From Varroa destructor (lineage: Eukaryota; Arthropoda; Arachnida; Mesostigmata; Varroidae), in assembly GCF_002443255.2 (NCBI RefSeq), contig NW_019211457.1, positions 25,226,921-25,290,920 on the forward strand: a stretch of 64,000 bases of DNA. Direction: 5' to 3'. The position numbers and the translations under genes were made by a program. Within the stretch, counting starts at the first letter, position 1. Every line of letters starts with the position of its first letter. Below, in pieces: positions 13,058 to 24,687 of the stretch. The notes under the pieces were generated by a model. That model was not told the DNA's origin, ran no database searches, and was given only the letters and a program-made list of their open reading frames with translations.

Positions 13058-14282
13058 GGTTTCCTTCACCTGTTCGCTTATAGTAGTTATTATTTCTATA
13101 GAAGCTCGACTTGAATAAAACAAAAAATGCTACCGGCCTTTTTTCCGTATGGTGGCAAAAATCGGCAATTAAATTTAGAAGTTCTACCCGACATGTGGAC
13201 CATTTACAAAATGTATGCAAACAGAGCAGGTTTCGATCTAGGCGCTGCACAAGAGCAAAGGAGATTCTGCAAGGCGTATTTAACCTTTTTTTTTCTTTAC
13301 CAACTACTACATGAGCGCGTGTGGCTACGCTTAGGCTCGATACGTTTATAGACACGTTGCGTGAGTAACACACGCGCATATACCATGGTCGTCAACACGG
13401 CCGCCAGGGGGATTTGATGTCGCGAGTGGCCGAAGTCTAATAGTGCCGGTTAAGCGGAATTACTTATGGGATTGGTTCGATTCATTCCGTTTTTAATAGC
13501 TCACGGCGACGGAAACCGTAGTAGCGGGGTCTTGTCTGGCCATGTTTGCTGCCACCGCAGCTTTCAAGATCGTCTTCGAATATTTCTACGACGAATCTGC
13601 CGACATGATGCCTATACTTAATGCAGGCGTAGGAAGGGATATTGTGACCACTGCTTAGTTGGCATGGTCCAAGTCGTCTATAGTGAGTGGGCTTATGTTA
13701 CGTTGTGTCATATACTGATTCCTCCAATCGTTTCCATTACTATTGCCGATCTAAAGGAACTGTTAACCTGAACGATGTTAACCGCCACAGCTTTGGCGAC
13801 GCCGTCCAGTCCAGCCACCGCGAAGAGGAATTAATTAATGATCTGAAGTTGTAAGTTATGTCCACCGAACCACCTCTTCCGGACGATGTTAGATCGACGC
13901 GTAAATTTAACTTACAAGCATCATGTGACGTCGAAGTAGCTCGTAGAGTTTAAGCGCTGTTCGTCGCTATCGCAGACCGACGAGGAACCATTCATAAGAT
14001 ATTCAGTCAAATAACGATCGATTATAGATCGATATGGATAAGAATCGATTAAAAAAAAAGTGGGGCAGCATTAAAACTAATATTTTTTTATGGAAAGATT
14101 GAACGAAAGTGAAGTCACGTGAAGTTCAGAGAACATAGCTCCGACATATTAAGCAGGCTGAGTTGGATGAGCTGTTTTGACATCAATTAGACTGCTAACT
14201 CATCATCAACCGAAGTGTTCGTATGAAAAAAAATTTGGGCTAATACTGTGATCGTATTTTTTTCTTCTGCTAACTTTTTAAG

Positions 14283-14369
14283 TGCCGTTATTTATGTGAA
14301 ATGTTGATGTTTGAACTTTTATTAGCGCACAAACTTATAGAAATTGAAGTTTATAATTGTATCGGTTAA
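14283..14369 (+). CDS. Possible terminal exon, 28 codons
   Basis: The preceding 30 bases (TTTTTTTCTTCTGCTAACTTTTTAAG, ending at 14282) combine a perfect CTAAC branch-like motif with a T-rich tract and AG. The next bases are open in one frame from C-R-Y-L-C-E-M to TAA at 14367-14369; it is Leu/Glu-rich and AT-rich. No upstream exon is assigned and the protein is not recognised. A frame this short after an acceptor is common by chance. Confidence 0.22.
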   Translation, partial: CRYLCEMLMFELLLAHKLIEIEVYNCIG

Positions 14370-16156
14370 TTAGCAATGTAAGTAGTTGCATGGTGTTTTC
14401 TACTACATAGAAGCTGCCCATTTTAAGGCCGTTTTCTTTCTCTATTTATTATAAATAAAACTATTTTTAACAGTATTTGAACGGTCTCATAACAGCCTGA
14501 TTGCACGTACTAAGCTGTCATTAGTGCGTATTTTGCTCGCCCACTGGGGTCGAATCTTACACATCGTATGGCTTTGCTGGAACCATCTTTTGGATGACAT
14601 GTAGAAACGACGCTGTACCGTTTATATTAGGGCTAGTCATCGGGCCTCAACCGAAATATTGAAGAAACAATTCTAACTGGCTCAAACTATTATTGTAGGC
14701 AGACAAGTTGCATAGCGAACAGCTGTATTTCTTATTTCTACAGAAGGTAAGAACGAGTATCGCTGTCTGGAAGGATTCCCTTCCTTAGATTATCTTGAAA
14801 AGCAGCGCCTTACGGAACCTTCGACACGTAATGTCACGCAGTAGTTAACCTTACCTAAAAATTCTCTCACACGTACACCAGTCAGCTGGGGTTTAGAAAA
14901 CAAGGGCCATTGTCCACTCTTAGCCAACCCTTTAAATCTCGGAGTCCTGGGTATGCCAACTCTTAACGAAACAAGTACTCCGGATAAGATATGGGACAGC
15001 GGCTTTTACTAAATTACTTTAGTAATTTAAGTTTTCAGTGGTCTTCACCCGACCGACATTGCTAATAGTTATACGAAATGTCTATATTATGGGCGTGAGG
15101 ACTTGTGACGTGCCGCGAGGAATCGTAATTTCAAGTTAAGTTAGAGTTTCAATCACCTATGAGCTGCTTCCCATTTCCGACCGGGTAGTTCAGCAACGTG
15201 TATTCGACGACCGTTTTATCCCAACAACGTGACGTGGCCGTCGTTCTTCATTGTCACGATGTCGAATCAATTGTGACACGACCTTATGCCAGTGGAGCCG
15301 TATAGTTAAAATATGCGTTCGTTTTCCTATTTCCTGAACGATACGTACGAACCTTAGGACTCATTCGCTCATATGTACAAATTCTCACGTCTATATATGT
15401 ATACATGTGAAAGAATAACATGGGCGTCATATCTATACGATCTTATACAAATTATAGAGCACTAATAGTGATGTATTATTAAAACAAGAAATCGACCTGA
15501 TAAATTGCGACTTCCGGGAAATGTCGACGAGTCGAAAGGCAAAGGGTAGTATTTTGGCGACTCATTGAACAGGTTGTTGATCAAGAGGTTTAGATCGCGG
15601 TCATCTGAGACGGTTTTCTTCGTTACCTCAACAATGAATTGCCGTCACGGGTTGGATCGTTTGAACATAGTAGCTCACCTACCAGTTCCAAGATGTTTTA
15701 ACCTGATTTGTGTTTCATGAATAACTAAACATAAACGAATAAGGCTACCTTACAATAATGTACTTTTAAAGCAGATTATATAGCCATTCAGTGAGAGTAT
15801 CGCCTTTTTCTCCGAAGCTCTAGATATAAATAACGAAGAACTGCTTACGCGATTGTTTATTAGGCCCGAACAGGAATTAACCATTAACTTGTCATTCTCG
15901 TAGGCAAATTAAATATATACAAAAAAAAAAACACATATTCAATATGCTCGATTAAGTATATCAAGTAACGTATGACCAGGAAATGACGTCGCGACCTACG
16001 TTGCAAACAAGGGTTAAACTGACCGATTCGATCCCTCTGATGCAACGAGGTCCATCCTTGAAGAATAATCTGATTGGTTAACTTCTTCAGCAAGAGCCCC
16101 CACATCCAACTTGTCCGTTTTCTTATTTCCATGTCTTCGTTTTGTCATATATGTAA

Positions 16157-16177
16157 ATATATATATATATATATATA
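16157..16177. repeat. (TA)n microsatellite
   Basis: Uninterrupted alternating AT of about ten units. Confidence 0.95.
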
Positions 16178-16288
16178 GACGTCAGTAAAAGGGTGGCTTT
16201 TCCACTTTATACTTTATCCTGCTGTGGTGGCACACGTACTAGTAGAGGCAACTTCTCATGGTAGTCGTCACATTGCTCTGACTCGGCC

Positions 16289-16296
16289 TGACGTCA
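16289..16296. promoter_or_regulatory. Perfect CRE octamer TGACGTCA
   Basis: Palindromic CREB/ATF site. One of at least five perfect copies in the window. No transcription unit is anchored nearby. Confidence 0.35.
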
Positions 16297-16984
16297 TAAG
16301 GTAAATTTAGCAACGACTGCCACCACTGTCCCCATTCCAGTATCTACCATCGTAGGAATAGAAAGAATGGAGAAAGATGACCCAAACTACTAAATATACA
16401 TGTCAGAATACGGCGACCCGAATCTTCCTTAATGTGAAAAGTATTTATAGAGTAACGCTAGATGTTATTTATTGCATATAAGTGTGTGTGGTAATCGACC
16501 GATGTCAACTTAGCGACGAACGTGGGTGGCGTGACACAAGATGTCAAGGCTTTTAGCCTGCCATTGTCCAAGTTTACGCCTCCGATATCGAAATTGTACG
16601 CAGCTACAGATCTGTGAAGTAAAGTTGCGTTTTCGGCAGTGAAATGTGTCACGTATTTGGTATGGCTTGGCCGTTTGGACCGTTTTTGCTACGCTACATC
16701 TGCATTGAGCTGCTGGGAGTGGTATAGCTGTTAGATATGCGTCTCAGCTTCTGCTTTTATTCCACCCTCCGTATTTTTTTCTTAAATTCGATAAGTAGCC
16801 AATCAAACGTCTGCAAGTGGATTATAGCCCTTTTAGGCAAGCGTATTACCACCCCAGTAGGCTTTCAGCTGTGCACAGCGGAGTAAAAAAAAACTTAATC
16901 ATCTTTTTTACGAGCACATCACTATACCATGCTGGCATTTACCGTTGTGGGCGGTAGTACGATATTTGTTTCTTTGGTCATGTA

Positions 16985-16989
<5 letters not shown>

Positions 16990-17016
<27 letters not shown>
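16990..17016. repeat. (TA)n microsatellite
   Basis: About thirteen TA units. Confidence 0.95.
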
Positions 17017-18844
17017 CTCACAATCTGTGTTACCCACTGACTGAACAAAATCTTAGATCAGGTCGTTTGCCACGGTCCACCATAAGAAAAGCTATGGATG
17101 CCAGTCTTGCCTAGCGTCACAGAGACTCACGGAACAGACAAACTAACATACTCATAAGGCACTATGTACACACACATACACACACGAACGGAGATAATAG
17201 TTGCGGGGCAACGACTCAGTCTGCTGACCTCAACCTCCTCCTCCTCAGTATTCCTCGAGCTCTAGCTCGTTTGCTATTTGTCGCTTCGCTGTGTTGGTAT
17301 CAAGACACCAACGCTCACCCCTCAATGTGGTCTTTCAGTGGGTTCACAGGGTCTTTTGCGATTCATCGCTGATTTTCAGCGTTGGCAATCTATTACCATG
17401 CATTTAGTAGTGGCTATTATATCACCGTGGGTTTTTTATATGAGTGAAAAAAAGGGACAGATGCAGGTGTGCTTTCGGGACAGGTCTGCAGATACCTGAA
17501 ATAGAAAGTAAGATTTACGCCCGAATGGGTGAGGTATTACAGCACACCTAATGGTTCAATGGTAAGTGTCTCTGGACACTACAGTTAAGAACACGTCTCG
17601 GTTTGGGAAAAAACAGAGGCAAACAAACAATTTGTTTCATTCTGGAAGCGGATAGTTTTCTCAAGTAATGCATTGCGCATTGAAAACATAAGAAGGTGAA
17701 AGCAAACCGTACAGGACAGAGCAAAAAATTTTATATCCATTCAAGTCGAGTGACAATTGAAAGGCATTTCAATCACACAATGAAATGATTTCCATATAAA
17801 AAGGATCGTGTGAAAATGTAAGGAGCTATAATAAAAGTGGGTTAATATAATTTTTTGTACATGTTATACACTGCACCAGGATGTTCGATATTAGTAGGTG
17901 GTAATCTCACTCTCGACCCTGGCCTAGGGTCCCTCGTTATTTTCTGCAGATTTTTCGGGGACCGTCGATTTTGCCCTAGTGACATTAGGGACGGGCAAAC
18001 CAACGGAAGCTGACCTCGGCCCAGACTAGTGACGGCGAGCCAAAGACATGACCTGGAAAAGTAAAGACGCTTGGTGCTTGTTGGCCTCTATGGGCTTATC
18101 AGTCATATAATGTAACACTGTACCGAGATGGCCTAGTTTTTGAGGAACGGTCGGTGGCGCTGTTTGGCAGTGACGAGGTCCTGCAACTTGTCATATATTC
18201 GAGATGTTGATCAGGGAGTGGCCTTTGTATCTGCAAAAACTACCAGTGCATGCATGAATACACTTCATTCAGAGACTGCTCGCATAGTCAACTACGTACG
18301 CGGCCATTATTTACAAAGATTTACATGATAAGGCAAAGCGTCGTAAGGAAGACAAAGCGAGAGAAGAAAAACAGTTCGGTTTGTAGGTGCGGCATAGGCA
18401 ATGGAAAGGAGGTGATAGGTCGGCCAGTCCCCACCAACCGTCCGTCCATTTGTGAAAACGAACGACGAATGTCAACAGATAATGAGACCGACCTTTTGCA
18501 GTTGCTGACAAAGCGGAAGCAGGAGAGATCGCCTGAGCTTTCGAGAAAAGGCGTTATGGAACGTAGTATAGGGCAGCAATATCTTTTGGTTGGAGCTGAG
18601 CTAAGTCTAACTCAACCTTATGAAGTGCGGCCGGTTTGAGCAGGTCGTTCGAAAGGTGACTGTTCAATACGTGATGTGCCTTATCTATGGCAGCTTATGC
18701 CTGGGCCTTCTCAGTTGTGTACCAACAACTATCGAATAGTCGTAAACAAAAAAAAAACAAATGAACTTCGCCGAAAAAAGCTTCGTTGCGCGTCCTTTTC
18801 TCCTTCATGCATGCAGGCAAGCCAGTTTGATAGTCATCCAAACG

Positions 18845-18918
18845 GTAAGTATGCAGTTAACCTAGTAGGCGCCAGTAATCTTCATGTAATTTTGTGTGTT
18901 TTTCTTTTTTGTTTCCAG
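18845..18918 (+). other. Candidate 74-nt intron
   Basis: Starts with GTAAGTATG and ends with a 20-base pyrimidine-rich run and TTTCCAG. Both ends are close to consensus and the length is typical of short arthropod introns. Removing it leaves the downstream peptide frame intact, because the ATG lies 24 bases after the acceptor. The upstream exon would therefore be untranslated leader. Confidence 0.4.
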
Positions 18919-18942
18919 GAGAATTATTTTTTTTTCATATTG

Positions 18943-19140
18943 ATGAGAACATTGATTTTCATTTTACTCCCTCTAGTTTGCAAAGCGACCCGCTTAGATG
19001 TCCCTATGTGGCCCGTACATGCTGAGCCGCATCCTCAACGCGATTGCGAGATAATTGAAACAAACTATGGTGGGCTTCACCTTCAAGGTGAAATAAATAC
19101 ACCGTGTAATGGAACGCACAGGACGTCTGGAAGCGATTGA
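18943..19140 (+). CDS. Candidate small secreted peptide, 65 aa
   Basis: The ATG lies 24 bases after the acceptor of the candidate intron at 18845-18918. The first 15 residues look like a signal peptide: Met-Arg start, an apolar core L-I-F-I-L-L-P-L-V, then C-K-A as a plausible cleavage site. The remaining 50 or so residues are polar, with two cysteines (R-D-C-E-I and T-P-C-N-G-T), an N-G-T glycosylation sequon and a Pro/His patch (H-A-E-P-H-P). TGA at 19138-19140 ends the frame. The same frame is open upstream through the intron, so an unspliced reading cannot be excluded. I do not recognise a family. A short secreted peptide with a leader intron is a reasonable reading but rests on signals alone. 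Confidence 0.33.
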   Translation: MRTLIFILLPLVCKATRLDVPMWPVHAEPHPQRDCEIIETNYGGLHLQGEINTPCNGTHRTSGSD

Positions 19141-21666
19141 AGGGATAGGCGTGTAGAGGGAGTCGCAAAGATTCGTGTAAATCTTTGGAATTGTGCGGTT
19201 TTCAAAGAATCATGTGTTTTATTAACACAGCTTGTGGAATATGTGTCGATGGCTCTCGATTGGGAGCGTGTTATTTTACTCACAAAATCTTGCCTTCAAA
19301 CTAATCGGACTTCATGATATTTTTTATGATATATTTATTGAAAATACTGACTTCCGACAAATTCCATAGAATAATCGATAGTAACGCACCTTAAGGGAGA
19401 CGCATTAGCCACCCATATCACGCCCCAAGATTAGTCCATATAAGTTATGCTCACGAACTTTACTAGATTTTCAAAAAAATTTTTTCTACTATATCACCTA
19501 GCGCCGTGTTTATATTTAGATAAATCTTCCTGAAAATCGATCTCTGAATGGTTTTTGGGGTTATATCTATCTACAAATAAATACATGCGCAGTTTTTATT
19601 TGTATTTAGTTAAAAAATGAATACAAATTATAAGGTTGATCTTTATTACTGATACTTTGCAATATATTAAGGCAGTGTTGTTTGTACAACAAGTTTGATA
19701 GAACACGAGATAAGCAAAACAACTGTAATTTGGTGAGTACCACGTTAAGCGCTGTATATTCCATTGTATATTCGTATAAGCGTACTAAATTACTTTTCAA
19801 ACGTATTTCGTTCTCGTACGATGACTATTTTCGTACGAAACATACGATTTTGACGGTGCTGGCCAACACTGATCGCACGGGTGTTTCGTCTAAGTAGCTG
19901 TTTGCAGCGGTGCTAAATCTAGAATTTTTTGCTCATTTCTCAATTAAAACACTGTGTGCTACATGTTATTGGAAGGTGTATGTACCGACAGACACAAACG
20001 GGTCTCGGCGCAGACGTCGAGTAGATTGTTTCATTGGGCCATCAGACATTCGTTTCTATTACCCGTCAATAGGACAATAAATATATAAGGATAGTTAGTA
20101 GGCCTGTTTATTATTTCGCTGTTTAAAGAATAGGACGCAAACAACGGTAACCAATTTTTGTGAAGCGACATCGAGTTGCTGCGGCCAATATGCCAATATA
20201 TTGACTACAGATCCAGGCCAAATATGCGGAGGATCTTTAGCTTTGTCAGCCGCCCTTGTCCTCACTATCTGTACGTGGGTAGAGCTAGCTCAGAGTCGGG
20301 CCTGACAGAGTCCTTGAAAGTTTACCTGGGCGGTGACACCTTTCCACTGGGTGGATCCCGTTATCGGTGCCACTGATTCGTGAAAAATATCTGTTGGAAA
20401 AGCAGCAATTGTGTGAAATAAGCGTAGCTACTACGTTCGTCTGATCCGGATACTGTCCGGATAAAATAGTTTTGAACTATGGCTAGCGAAAACCACCTAC
20501 AATGCCCTGAGATAAGCGTGTATTTTTAATAGCCGTACTATATAATCCACTATAGATCAGTGGAGTAACAGCACAGGTTACTCTGCTGGAAAGTTTTCGT
20601 CCAGTTGTCAGTAAATATGTATAAAAACCCATGCTTTTTAGAACCAATATCATTAAGAAAACAGCATAGAAACAACAGCCGTTAGCTCTGTCGCCAGGAA
20701 CGCTGACCAAACAAATTGTACTTTTTGTTTACACAAATTATGTAGTAGTTGTATCACTAACACAGACCTGGCAGCAGTAGCTCCTAGTAATAGAATACAA
20801 AAAAAAATAACACTGAAACCATTTTAATCAGTGGCAAGCATTGTATCTATCTCGAGTATATTTACCTGGCAACGTTGCTTAGCGTTGGTCAAATTGACGA
20901 TTAAATATTTCCCGGAACGAATTTACGCGATCTGGATAGCTGGGAATTCACTAAAATACTCCTATTTTTGAGGAACTATAAGCCTTAGCTTTTCTTGCCA
21001 CGTATCTAATCCCCATCGTTGTGACGCTCACCTACGGAATGGCCGTTGTTTAGGTCTATCCAATACACCAAGGCCCCAATTACATAACGCTGGTTAAATC
21101 GATTATATAGTGTTGGCAATTTTCGTGTTACTCATATTATTCACAACTATCATTGTGCTTACATGATTATTTACTGAACTTACCTAATCAAGTTCTCGTT
21201 TCGCGTTCAGTAGTTTTCCTTGAAGATACTGCTTGTAGGTAAGAAGTGAAGCCCGATCAAGTGGTAACGATCGAAGAAGCGTTTAGGTGTCATAAATCGA
21301 TATATTATGTGTACTCATCATTTACATAATAGACAGTCAGTGGCATACCTCAGCGAGGTAAAGCTGCGTCGTACATCATCAACATGCGTGACTTGATCAA
21401 GCAACGGGAACATAGATGATGGCTATTTAGCTCTTCTGGGATATTGCACATAGTTTACCCGTTAGTTGTTTGTGTCGCCCAGGACCAGCCCCATCGGATC
21501 GAAGCGACTCGACGGATGCCGATTTCGCTGCACTCATTCAGCCTAACGGAAATATATACAATGGTAATAATCAAATTATCGGTTAAAAACAACATTCAAT
21601 GAAATTATTTGACTTTAAGGGGAATATACTGCTACTAATTGCAGAGCCATACATTTCAACTGTGGT

Positions 21667-21716
21667 TATATATATATATATATATATATATACGTATATG
21701 TATATATATATATATA
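21667..21716. repeat. Composite (TA)n array
   Basis: Two TA tracts separated by CGTATATG, followed by a short ACACATATAC tail. Spurious Y/I repeat peptides appear in both strands' frames across it. Confidence 0.95.
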
Positions 21717-21977
21717 CACATATACGAAATAGTAGTCGGACAGCTAAAAGAAGTCTTAAACATTTGTCTCCACAGTAGGATACAAAGTATTCATTTCTTC
21801 GATACATATACCTTTTTCGATACGAAAGCAAAGCTTGTTTATCCTTATGTCGGTAGTACGTTGGTACGTACCGTGACGTCGGGCGACGGTAGTAAGTCTT
21901 GCCAGTAGACCATTTACGCTTGATTTCGTACCGTCGCGCTCAGAAACTAGTTCCACTTTTACTTAACAGCCTCAGAA

Positions 21978-21985
21978 TGACGTCA
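21978..21985. promoter_or_regulatory. Perfect CRE octamer TGACGTCA
   Basis: Full palindromic CREB/ATF-type site followed by GCG. A near match (TGACGTCG) lies about 100 bases upstream. Confidence 0.35.
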
Positions 21986-22803
21986 GCGTAAAGTATACAT
22001 GTGCGTAGGCCACATTTGGACCGTACTTAGGCTAAATTTAGATTAAACTGTGGAAGGTGAAAATGTGAATACGGGCGGCTTTTCTCTCCTCACGGTAACT
22101 GCAATAACGAGCCGATCTTTGGACCTTTCCTAAAACAAAGAGGATATCCTGCCATACACTTGTTGATAGACCTAAGGTTTCTTTTTTGCCTGTTTGTCCT
22201 ATTTGTATATAAGTTGTCAGTTCATTTCGGTGAACATTAGTTTCGCAGATGCACTGGTGAGACGGCACGATTAAACCACCAACGGCTGTATTAAGCTCCA
22301 CTTTGCGCACGAGCTTGAAGCTAAATCGGCTTTACATATTTGCTGATCCAGTTCAGAAACATAAGCTCAAAAAACGTTACGTGCACATTTGCTTTCCATA
22401 CCTAGGTTAGGTTTAAACATCATACACGGTGGACGATGCCAAGCGAGTCGAAATATGTTTCACGTGATACGATATTGCAAGTGGGGCTGACTTAATCTAT
22501 TAGTAGATCAGTAGCTCTATACTTAATAACTCATCTCGTCAGATGAATGACCATGCTGCCTTTACTGTCCCTGAATGATCTCTGATAGATTTCTGATATA
22601 AACCGATTTACTTGGTACAGCTAGCTCAGAGTATTGATAGTCTTCGATTTTATAAGAATACGTCTAGTTGGAATTGAAAAAATCAGATACTATTACTTTT
22701 TGTTAGCTCGATATGCATTATATATTCATCCTGAAATTAGTCTTCGGTGGCCAAGTGCTTATAGTTGACCTTTTTTTTTTTTCTATAACCAATATCTTTT
22801 CAG

Positions 22804-22893
22804 ATTAACTTAACTGAAACTGCTTGGAAGTTCATAGAAAAGCAACATGAATGTCAAGGGCAAAAACTATTCGATAGTTGGTTAATGCTATAG
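22804..22893 (+). CDS. Possible terminal exon, 29 codons
   Basis: Preceded by a strong acceptor: twelve T, CTATAACC as a branch-like motif, then AATATCTTTTCAG ending at 22803. In phase 0 the exon reads I-N-L-T-E-T-A-W-K-F and ends D-S-W-L-M-L before TAG at 22891-22893. The mix of charged, polar and aromatic residues is ordinary for a protein. The family is not recognised and no upstream exon ending in phase 0 was paired. The acceptor is the best part of the evidence. Confidence 0.3.
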   Translation: MNLTETAWKFIEKQHECQGQKLFDSWLML

Positions 22894-23159
22894 TCTACAT
22901 CTAAGGTCGGGAAGAGTTATAAATGGCATTTTAAAAGGGCATTTCATAAAACACTGAATTTTGGTAGTTCGCTGTGTTTTGGAGTTCCCTATAGCTGAAC
23001 TTTGATTCAAGCTTTCTCCGCTTCAAGTAGAATTAGATCTCTAATGTCAGTTAGTGATTGTATTTATGCTCATCACTAACCGTTTGCTGAGATGTCTGAG
23101 CGTCGTAAACGCTAACTTTTGTTTCTTCGATCATTCCGTCCCCTTGGGTGACAACTCAT

Positions 23160-23167
23160 TGACGTCA
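23160..23167. promoter_or_regulatory. Perfect CRE octamer TGACGTCA
   Basis: CREB/ATF-type palindrome about 110 bases upstream of the cysteine-rich open frame that starts near 23270 on the + strand. Confidence 0.35.
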
Positions 23168-23265
23168 TCACAGTATTATATATTGAACCTTCCAAGTTCA
23201 TATCAGGGAGCGAACAGTCGTCCCAGCCGCCATGATTCTGACGGTGACGGCGGTCAAAAGTAGAG

Positions 23266-23499
23266 CTAGGTTTGTGGTGTCGTCCATCGTTTGAAGTGGA
23301 TACAATGGTACCAGAAGGTTAGTGGCGTGCCTTGTTCTTTTGGTGGTGATCCGGATTGTTTTGTTGTTGTTAATTGTGAAGGTCGACTGGCAGATATGTG
23401 TCCTGCCGATAACGGATCGGCCAGCTTAACTTGGTACAGTTCAGCTGAACAGCCAGTGTCAATGACCACTTGCGATTTGTTGGCCTCGACGAGAGGAGG
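23266..23499 (-). pseudogene. Possible decayed retroelement aspartic-protease fragment
   Basis: On the minus strand the frame reads N-K-S-Q-V-V-I-D-T-G-C-S-A-E-L-Y. Apolar residues before D-T-G and C-S after it match the active-site loop typical of LTR-retrotransposon (retropepsin-like) proteases. A stop codon sits 13 codons upstream of D-T-G, and no zinc-knuckle, reverse transcriptase or integrase motif was found nearby. If real it is a short decayed remnant. A chance D-T-G-C-S in the antisense of the cysteine-rich frame is equally possible. Confidence 0.15.
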
Positions 23500-23635
23500 T
23501 TACCTTAACTGCAGCGAAGATGCCCCCTTATCACATTTAACCGTTCTGATCGGAAGGGCAGGCACAAAACGACAAAAGACAGTCGATCGATACATATATG
23601 GCATCAGAATTGTTTGCACGGCTTTTTGTGTGTAG
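23270..23635 (+). CDS. Cysteine-rich open frame, strand uncertain
   Basis: Open from just after TAG (23267-23269) to TAG at 23633-23635, about 121 codons. It contains eight cysteines spread along the 114 residues from 23291 (for example V-P-C-S-F, D-P-D-C-F, V-N-C-E-G, D-M-C-P-A, T-T-C-D, L-N-C-S-E), which would suit a disulphide-bonded extracellular domain. There is no signal peptide and no good ATG; the frame could only be an exon. The opposite strand is also open and carries a DTGCS motif, so the coding strand is unresolved. Length alone is near chance expectation. Confidence 0.2.
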   Translation, partial: VCGVVHRLKWIQWYQKVSGVPCSFGGDPDCFVVVNCEGRLADMCPADNGSASLTWYSSAEQPVSMTTCDLLASTRGGYLNCSEDAPLSHLTVLIGRAGTKRQKTVDRYIYGIRIVCTAFCV

Positions 23636-24664
23636 GGCTTAGAAATCTATTAAAATGTTTAGATAGTAATAATAAATATCTGTTTAACAGGATATATACG
23701 ACGTAGAATAGCGTTCACAAACCTGTCTCACAATGCATTAATCATTAGTGGGTAAATGAAATGTCAACACAAAGTACGTTGTACGATGTACGACGACGAA
23801 CGTTGAAAATGCTTGATCCTATTTTGGATTAAATTGAAAAGCATTTGACCTCGAAAGTACGTCCCAATTATGTGGGTTATTATTAGTTATTAGATCCCGA
23901 AGACCATATGTATGCTGCGACGGTTAAACGCGCTACGGTGTATATCACGACGAGGTCACTGGGGAACAATAGCTGAAGACTTTTTAATGCAACCTTTAAT
24001 CGACCCTTAGTTACACACTTACGCGCTATTGAGCTGGGTCAAGGATGGGGCGGAGATGAGAGAAGCTAGATCTACAAAACGTACCGTCCTTCGTATTAGC
24101 GGACGACTCAAGTAATTCCACTAACTTAAAGTGGTTGAATTCGAAATATTCTTTATTGTTTATGCTACTAACTAAAATTCTGGATAAGAGTCGATATTGT
24201 GTTATTGTCGAAGTTTTACCTCTTCTTCGGTTCAACAGCCAAAAACCGGTTAGTTCTCGTGTTTTGCATCAATCTGATACGTAGAAAATACAGAGGACAA
24301 ATTTAAAATACTATAAATACTTTCAATAAATTACTTATAGAGGTTTAACTTCGTACGAAATGTGAGCCACAGTTTTATGCATGCATATTGGATCTCGCAG
24401 GTAACTTAAGCGATCACCTTATTTTGTCTACGGGGCTAAATTATATCAAAGACGCTAAGGAGAATGTCCTACACAAGACCTCGTGCCTTTTTATAAATAG
24501 ACTAGATTTTCACAAGAATAAATGGAGTACAAAAATAAAAAAAAAATAGGAAAAAAAAAACAAAAATATATCTAAGCTCGCATGGCTCTAATGTTTACAA
24601 CTTTTCGCTTCAGACTGACGAGAACTCCTTCACATCGTTAGCTTTTAGCCAAACAGGGAGATAT

Positions 24665-24687
24665 TGTCTAGAAGAATCTTCTAGACA
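24665..24687. repeat. Perfect 23-bp palindrome
   Basis: TGTCTAGAAGA and TCTTCTAGACA are exact reverse complements separated by a single A. Two TCTAGA cores sit symmetrically. It could be a dimer-binding site or a cruciform-forming element. Confidence 0.8.

Larger units (their letters stand above)
9824..14282. other. Intron or intergenic DNA
   Basis: Holds a compound (TC)n(TA)n microsatellite at 11896-11953, a short (TC)n run at 13042-13057 and a possible promoter-like cluster near 12150-12280 (see separate entry). Long overlapping frames on both strands at 12912-13379 have no splice or start evidence and lie within chance expectation for length. Confidence 0.55.
14370..18844. other. Intron or intergenic DNA
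   Basis: Contains (TA)n tracts at 16157-16177 and 16990-17016, a 9+2+9 inverted repeat (TAAATTACT / AGTAATTTA) at about 15012-15031, and one perfect CRE octamer at 16289-16296. Frames near 17278-17499 and 18140-18639 have no splice or start support. Confidence 0.6.
19141..22803. other. Intron or intergenic DNA
   Basis: Holds a composite (TA)n array at 21667-21716, a CRE octamer at 21978-21985, and a small inverted repeat ATCCGGA/TCCGGAT at about 20445-20463. No frame has combined start or splice support. Confidence 0.6.

Noticed and set aside
12912..13379. 155-codon minus-strand frame
   Set aside because: No splice or start support, part of it is a translated TC microsatellite, and one or two frames of this length are expected by chance in 64 kb.
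17550..17620. tRNA A-box-like TGGTTCAATGG
   Set aside because: No matching B box, acceptor stem or anticodon arm could be folded.
21639..21908. Frames rich in Tyr-Ile repeats on both strands
   Set aside because: Direct translation of the TA microsatellite.
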